Of a stretch of 64,000 bases of DNA, positions 60,741 through 64,000 are shown in pieces; position 1 is the stretch's first letter, and the number at the start of each line of letters is the position of its first letter. The notes below the pieces were generated by a model, which saw only the letters and a list, made by a program, of their open reading frames with translations, searched no databases and was not told where the DNA came from. The position numbers and the translations under genes are program-made. Origin of the DNA: Rhizobium altiplani (GTDB lineage: Bacteria; Pseudomonadota; Alphaproteobacteria; Rhizobiales; Rhizobiaceae); assembly GCF_001542405.1 (NCBI RefSeq), contig NZ_LNCD01000083.1:108897-172896 (forward strand). The letters are read 5' to 3'.

Positions 60741-61685
60741 TTATCCTTTGACAGCGCCCGCCATCAGGCCACGCACGAAGTAGCGGCCGGCGAGAATGTA
60801 GACGAGGAGGGTCGGAAGCGCTGCGATCATCGCCGCCGCCATGTTGACGTTGTATTCGACGACACCGGTGGAGGTGTTGACGACGTTGTTCAGCGCCACC
60901 GTCATCGGCATGGAATCGCCCGTGCCGGCATAGGCCGAGGCAAACAGGAAGTCGTTCCAGATGTTGGTGAACTGGTAGATGACGGTGACGACGATGATCG
61001 GCAGCGAGTTCGGCAGCATGATGCGGCGGAAGATCTGGAAGAAGCTGGCACCGTCGACCTGCGCCGCCTTCACCAGTTCGGTCGGAAAGGCCTCGTAATA
61101 GTTGCGAAAGAACAGCGTCGTGAAGCCGAGGCCGTAGACGACGTGAACGGTGACGAGGTTGACGGTCGGATTGCCGAAGCCGAGCGACATGCCGATCTGG
61201 TCGCGCAGCGTCGCCCCGAAGCGGCCGAGGCTGCCAAGGATGGTCGCCATCGGCAAGAGCACCGACTGGAACGGGATGAAGCAGGCAAACAGCATCAGGC
61301 CGAACACCAGCGTGTGGCCGGGGAAGCGCCACTTGGTCAGGATGTAGCCATTCAGCGCGCCCATGATCGTCGAGATCGCCACGGCCGGAACGACCATCTT
61401 GATCGAGTTCCAGAAGTAGCCCTTGATGCCGGCGCAGGTCAGCCCGACGCAGGCCTGCCCCCAGGCCTTGAACCAGGGCTCGATGGTCGGCGACTGCGGC
61501 AGCGCCAGCATGTTGCCGTTCTGGATCTCGTCCATCGTCTTGAACGAGGTCACCAGCATGACGAACAGCGGCATCAGGTAGATGATCGCGAAGATGACAA
61601 GCAGCCCGTAGATGAAGATCCGGCTGAACAGTCTGTTGCGCGAGGCGCTGGCCGCACTCGGCAGGGTCGAGGTGACGGCGCTCAT
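60741..61685 (-). CDS. Sugar ABC transporter permease (MalG type)
   Basis: A 314-residue six-helix permease. The first helix is IFIYGLLVIFAIIYLMPLFV and the EAA loop ELVKAAQVDGASFFQIFRR then IMLP. ATG 61685 overlaps the stop of the upstream permease (ATGA at 61682-61685), fixing the start; the longer frame runs into the upstream gene in another phase. A paired cysteine loop (GQACVGLTCAGIKG) between helices is unusual for MalG proteins but occurs in the glucose/mannose type of CUT1 system. Confidence 0.94.
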   Translation of the reverse strand: MSAVTSTLPSAASASRNRLFSRIFIYGLLVIFAIIYLMPLFVMLVTSFKTMDEIQNGNMLALPQSPTIEPWFKAWGQACVGLTCAGIKGYFWNSIKMVVPAVAISTIMGALNGYILTKWRFPGHTLVFGLMLFACFIPFQSVLLPMATILGSLGRFGATLRDQIGMSLGFGNPTVNLVTVHVVYGLGFTTLFFRNYYEAFPTELVKAAQVDGASFFQIFRRIMLPNSLPIIVVTVIYQFTNIWNDFLFASAYAGTGDSMPMTVALNNVVNTSTGVVEYNVNMAAAMIAALPTLLVYILAGRYFVRGLMAGAVKG

Positions 61686-62635
61686 CGCGATTTCTCCCTG
61701 AGTTCCGAATAGAGATAGGGAACGATGATCGCCGAAATCGTCATCAGCATGATCACCGCGCTCGCCGAGCCGACGGCCATCTCGTTGCGCTTGAAGGTGT
61801 ATTCGTACATGAAGTTGGACGGCAGCCAGGCCGAGCCGCCGGGGCCGCCCGAGGTCAGTGCCACAACCAGATCGTAAGACTTGATCGCCATGTGGGCGAG
61901 CACGATGAAGGCCGACAGGAAGATCGGTCTGAGCAACGGGATGATGATGCGGCGATAGAGCTGCACGGTCGTCGCCCCGTCGATCTGCGCCGCCTTCATG
62001 ATCTCGCTGTCGATGCCGCGAAGGCCGGCAAGGAACATCGCCATGACGAAGCCGGACGCCTGCCAGACACCGGCGATCACGACAGTATAGATCACGAAGT
62101 CCTTGTTCTTGATCCAGTCGAAGTGGAAGCTCGTCCAGCCGAACTGATGCAGCGTCTGCTCGAGCCCGAGCCCCGGATCGAGGAACCATTTCCAGGCAAC
62201 GCCGGTGACGATGAAGGAGAGCGCCATCGGATAGAGGAAGATCGGCCGCAATATGCCCTCGCCGCGGATCTTCTGGTCGAGCAGGATCGCCAGGAACAGG
62301 CCGAGCGCCAGGCAGATGCCGACATAGAGCACACCGAAGATGCCCATGTTGGTGATCGAGGTGTACCAGCTGGACGGCGGATCGCTTTCGAACGTCCAGC
62401 GCCACAGCCGCTGATAGGCGCGCGGGCCCGTCAGCACGTAGGACGGAAAGGTCTTGGAATTGGTGAAGGACAGATAGATCGTCCAGAGGATGAAGCCGTA
62501 GACGAACACAAGCGTGATGGCGAAACTCGGCGCGAGCACGATCTTCGGCAGCGCGTCCTGCAGGCGCGCGCGGATGGAAATGGGCGTTCCACGGTGCGGC
62601 GTGAGAACGGTTTTATCGGTAGCGATGGTGCTCAT
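61682..62635 (-). CDS. Sugar ABC transporter permease (MalF type)
   Basis: A 317-residue six-helix permease. Helix 1 is IVLAPSFAITLVFVYGFIL and the EAA loop reads EIMKAAQIDGATTVQLYRR then IIIPLL. GGAGGAG lies about 10 bases before ATG 62635. It couples to the MalG-type gene by a four-base overlap. The insert WTFESDPPSSWYTSITNM between helices is that of glucose/mannose-like or alpha-glucoside transporters. The substrate is not fixed by sequence alone. Confidence 0.94.
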   Translation of the reverse strand: MSTIATDKTVLTPHRGTPISIRARLQDALPKIVLAPSFAITLVFVYGFILWTIYLSFTNSKTFPSYVLTGPRAYQRLWRWTFESDPPSSWYTSITNMGIFGVLYVGICLALGLFLAILLDQKIRGEGILRPIFLYPMALSFIVTGVAWKWFLDPGLGLEQTLHQFGWTSFHFDWIKNKDFVIYTVVIAGVWQASGFVMAMFLAGLRGIDSEIMKAAQIDGATTVQLYRRIIIPLLRPIFLSAFIVLAHMAIKSYDLVVALTSGGPGGSAWLPSNFMYEYTFKRNEMAVGSASAVIMLMTISAIIVPYLYSELREKSR

Positions 62636-62716
62636 GGGGTCATCTCCTCCAACGAGATCGTCCGTGGCGGAATCTTCCCCGCCGACACCGGCGGGGAAGA
62701 CCGTGGGAGGCCTTGA

Positions 62717-63976
62717 TTACTTGGCGTCGTCGATGGCCTTGACGAGCTCTTCGACCGCCTGGTCGGAGGTCTTGATCTGGCCATGCACGAACTTCGAGAC
62801 GACGTCCTTGTAGGCATTGGCAACCGCCGGAGGCGCGCCATAGCCCTGGGCCAGCGAGCCGTACAGCGTGCCGCCTTCATTGGCCTTCTTCAGGTCGGCG
62901 ATACCCTTCTTGCCGCAGGCGTCGAAATCGGTATCCGGAACGTCGGTACGGGCCGGAACCGAGCCCTTGACGACGTTGAACGCCGACTGGAAGCTCTTCG
63001 ACAGCGTTGCCTTGGCAAGCGCCACCTGTGCTGCCTTGCGGTCGTCAGGCACGTTGAACATGCCGAACATGTCGGAGTTGTAGATCACGCTGCCGTCGGT
63101 GCCCGGGAAGCGGTAGCACAGGAAGTCGGTGTTCGGTGTCTTCTTGGCGGCGACGAACTCGCCCTTGGCCCAGTCACCCATCACCTGCACGAGCGCATCG
63201 CCCTTGATGACCATGGCGGTCGCAAGGTTCCAGTCGCGTCCGGAGAAGTTCGGGTCGACGTACTGGACGATCTTCTGCAGGTTGTCGAACGACTTCTTCA
63301 TCGTGTCCGACTTCAGCGACTCCTCGTCGAGGTCGTTCATCGCCTTCTTGTAGAACTCGGGGCCGCCCGTCGACAGCACGATCGAGTCGAACATCGTCGC
63401 TTCCTGCCAGTTCTGGCCGCCGAGCGCCAGCGGCGTCACGCCGGCAGCCTTCGCCTTGTCGAGCAGCGCGATCAGGTCGTCGAAGGTCTTCGGCTCGGTG
63501 CCGCCGATCTTGTCCATCACACCCTTGTTGATCCACAGCCAGTTGACCGAGTGGACGTTGACGGGGGCTGCGACCCACTTGCCGTCATAGACGGAGAACT
63601 TCTGCAGCGCCGCCGGAACCGCCTTGTCCCAGCCCTCGGCCTTCGCCGTCTCCGTCAGGTCCCCCATGACGCCGGCCTGGGCGTAGTCGAGAACGGTGTA
63701 GCCGAGCATCTGCGAGGCCGTCGGATAGGTGCCGGCCGCAACCATCGCCTTCAGCGCCGTCATCGCCGCATCACCGCCACCACCGGCAACCGGCACGTCC
63801 TTCCAGGCAAACCCCTCCTTCGACAGATCCTCCTTCAACACGTTCAAGGCCGCTGCCTCGCCGCCGGACGTCCACCAGTGCAGCATCTGCACTTCCTTCA
63901 CATCCGCAGCCTTGGCAGCACCCAAGCCCGCAACACTCATCGTCACCAACGCTGTCGTCATCAAAAACTTGCGCAT
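62717..63976 (-). CDS. Sugar ABC substrate-binding protein (CUT1, glucose/mannose-like)
   Basis: A 419-residue periplasmic binding protein with a signal peptide (FLMTTALVTMSVAGLGAAKA then AD). The mature start VKEVQMLHWWTSGGEAAALN is typical of the GtsA-type glucose/mannose binders; NVHSVNWLWINKGVMDKIGG, QVMGDWAKGEF and the end YGAPPAVANAYKDVVSKF also fit. GGGAGG precedes ATG 63976. It is the first gene of the operon. The promoter lies at or beyond the right edge of the window. Confidence 0.93.
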   Translation of the reverse strand: MRKFLMTTALVTMSVAGLGAAKAADVKEVQMLHWWTSGGEAAALNVLKEDLSKEGFAWKDVPVAGGGGDAAMTALKAMVAAGTYPTASQMLGYTVLDYAQAGVMGDLTETAKAEGWDKAVPAALQKFSVYDGKWVAAPVNVHSVNWLWINKGVMDKIGGTEPKTFDDLIALLDKAKAAGVTPLALGGQNWQEATMFDSIVLSTGGPEFYKKAMNDLDEESLKSDTMKKSFDNLQKIVQYVDPNFSGRDWNLATAMVIKGDALVQVMGDWAKGEFVAAKKTPNTDFLCYRFPGTDGSVIYNSDMFGMFNVPDDRKAAQVALAKATLSKSFQSAFNVVKGSVPARTDVPDTDFDACGKKGIADLKKANEGGTLYGSLAQGYGAPPAVANAYKDVVSKFVHGQIKTSDQAVEELVKAIDDAK

Positions 63977-64000
63977 CGTTTCCTCCCGGTTTGCAAGTTC

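Overview
The window reads as a chromosomal segment of an alphaproteobacterium of the Rhizobiaceae, most likely Ensifer/Sinorhizobium or a close Rhizobium relative. The signs are a GC-rich, densely packed genome, the aerobic cobalamin genes (cobN, cobE, cobW, cobO, cobP, cobQ), a glpD-glpSTPQUV-glpK glycerol operon of the rhizobial type, a GT21 ceramide-type glucosyltransferase, entericidin and DUF1127-like small proteins, and many LysR, IclR and AraC regulators. The species is inferred, not proven.

Left part (1-16.5 kb): cobalamin synthesis. One minus-strand run holds cobE, a nucleoside hydrolase, cobA, cobB and the start of cobC, which is cut by the window edge. A second minus-strand run, cobP-cobW-cobN-cobO-eamA, lies behind a cobalamin riboswitch. 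Between the riboswitch and cobP is a 29-codon ORF with its own strong ribosome binding site, and its stop overlaps the cobP start. cobQ stands alone at 15-16.5 kb, convergent with a ClC-type channel gene. A TSUP permease, a SnoaL-like protein and an XRE regulator lie between the two runs.

Middle (17-43 kb): mixed accessory metabolism and regulation. It holds an orphan betaine-type binding protein, a LysR gene divergent from a DUF1127-like small gene, a methyltransferase, a ceramide glucosyltransferase and a GlxA-type regulator. Two paralogous double-receiver response regulators follow; one ends in GGDEF and the other has Asn at the first phosphorylation site. Next come a dimethylglycine/sarcosine dehydrogenase, a large MscS channel, an MFS exporter, a cysteine hydrolase, acetate kinase with a CBS-BON protein, an M20 amidohydrolase divergent from an IclR regulator, a receiver-only response regulator, an EptA lipid A phosphoethanolamine transferase and a membrane-anchored phosphatase.

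Right part (43-64 kb): the glycerol operon glpD-S-T-P-Q-U-V-K on the minus strand. It is preceded by CGAA repeats at 11-bp spacing. The two ATPases carry complementary defects that predict one working and one degenerate ATP site. Then follow an AraC/Fsr-type exporter pair, a degenerate group II intron 3' end, a TetR-controlled DUF1348-tetR-araC operon with its palindrome inside the promoter, an SDR dehydrogenase, glycerate 2-kinase, and a CUT1 sugar ABC operon (binding protein, two permeases, ATPase). Glycerol and glycerate use, betaine catabolism and B12 supply (a cofactor many rhizobia need for core metabolism) are the main themes.

No rRNA, tRNA, CRISPR array, intact insertion sequence or phage was recognised.
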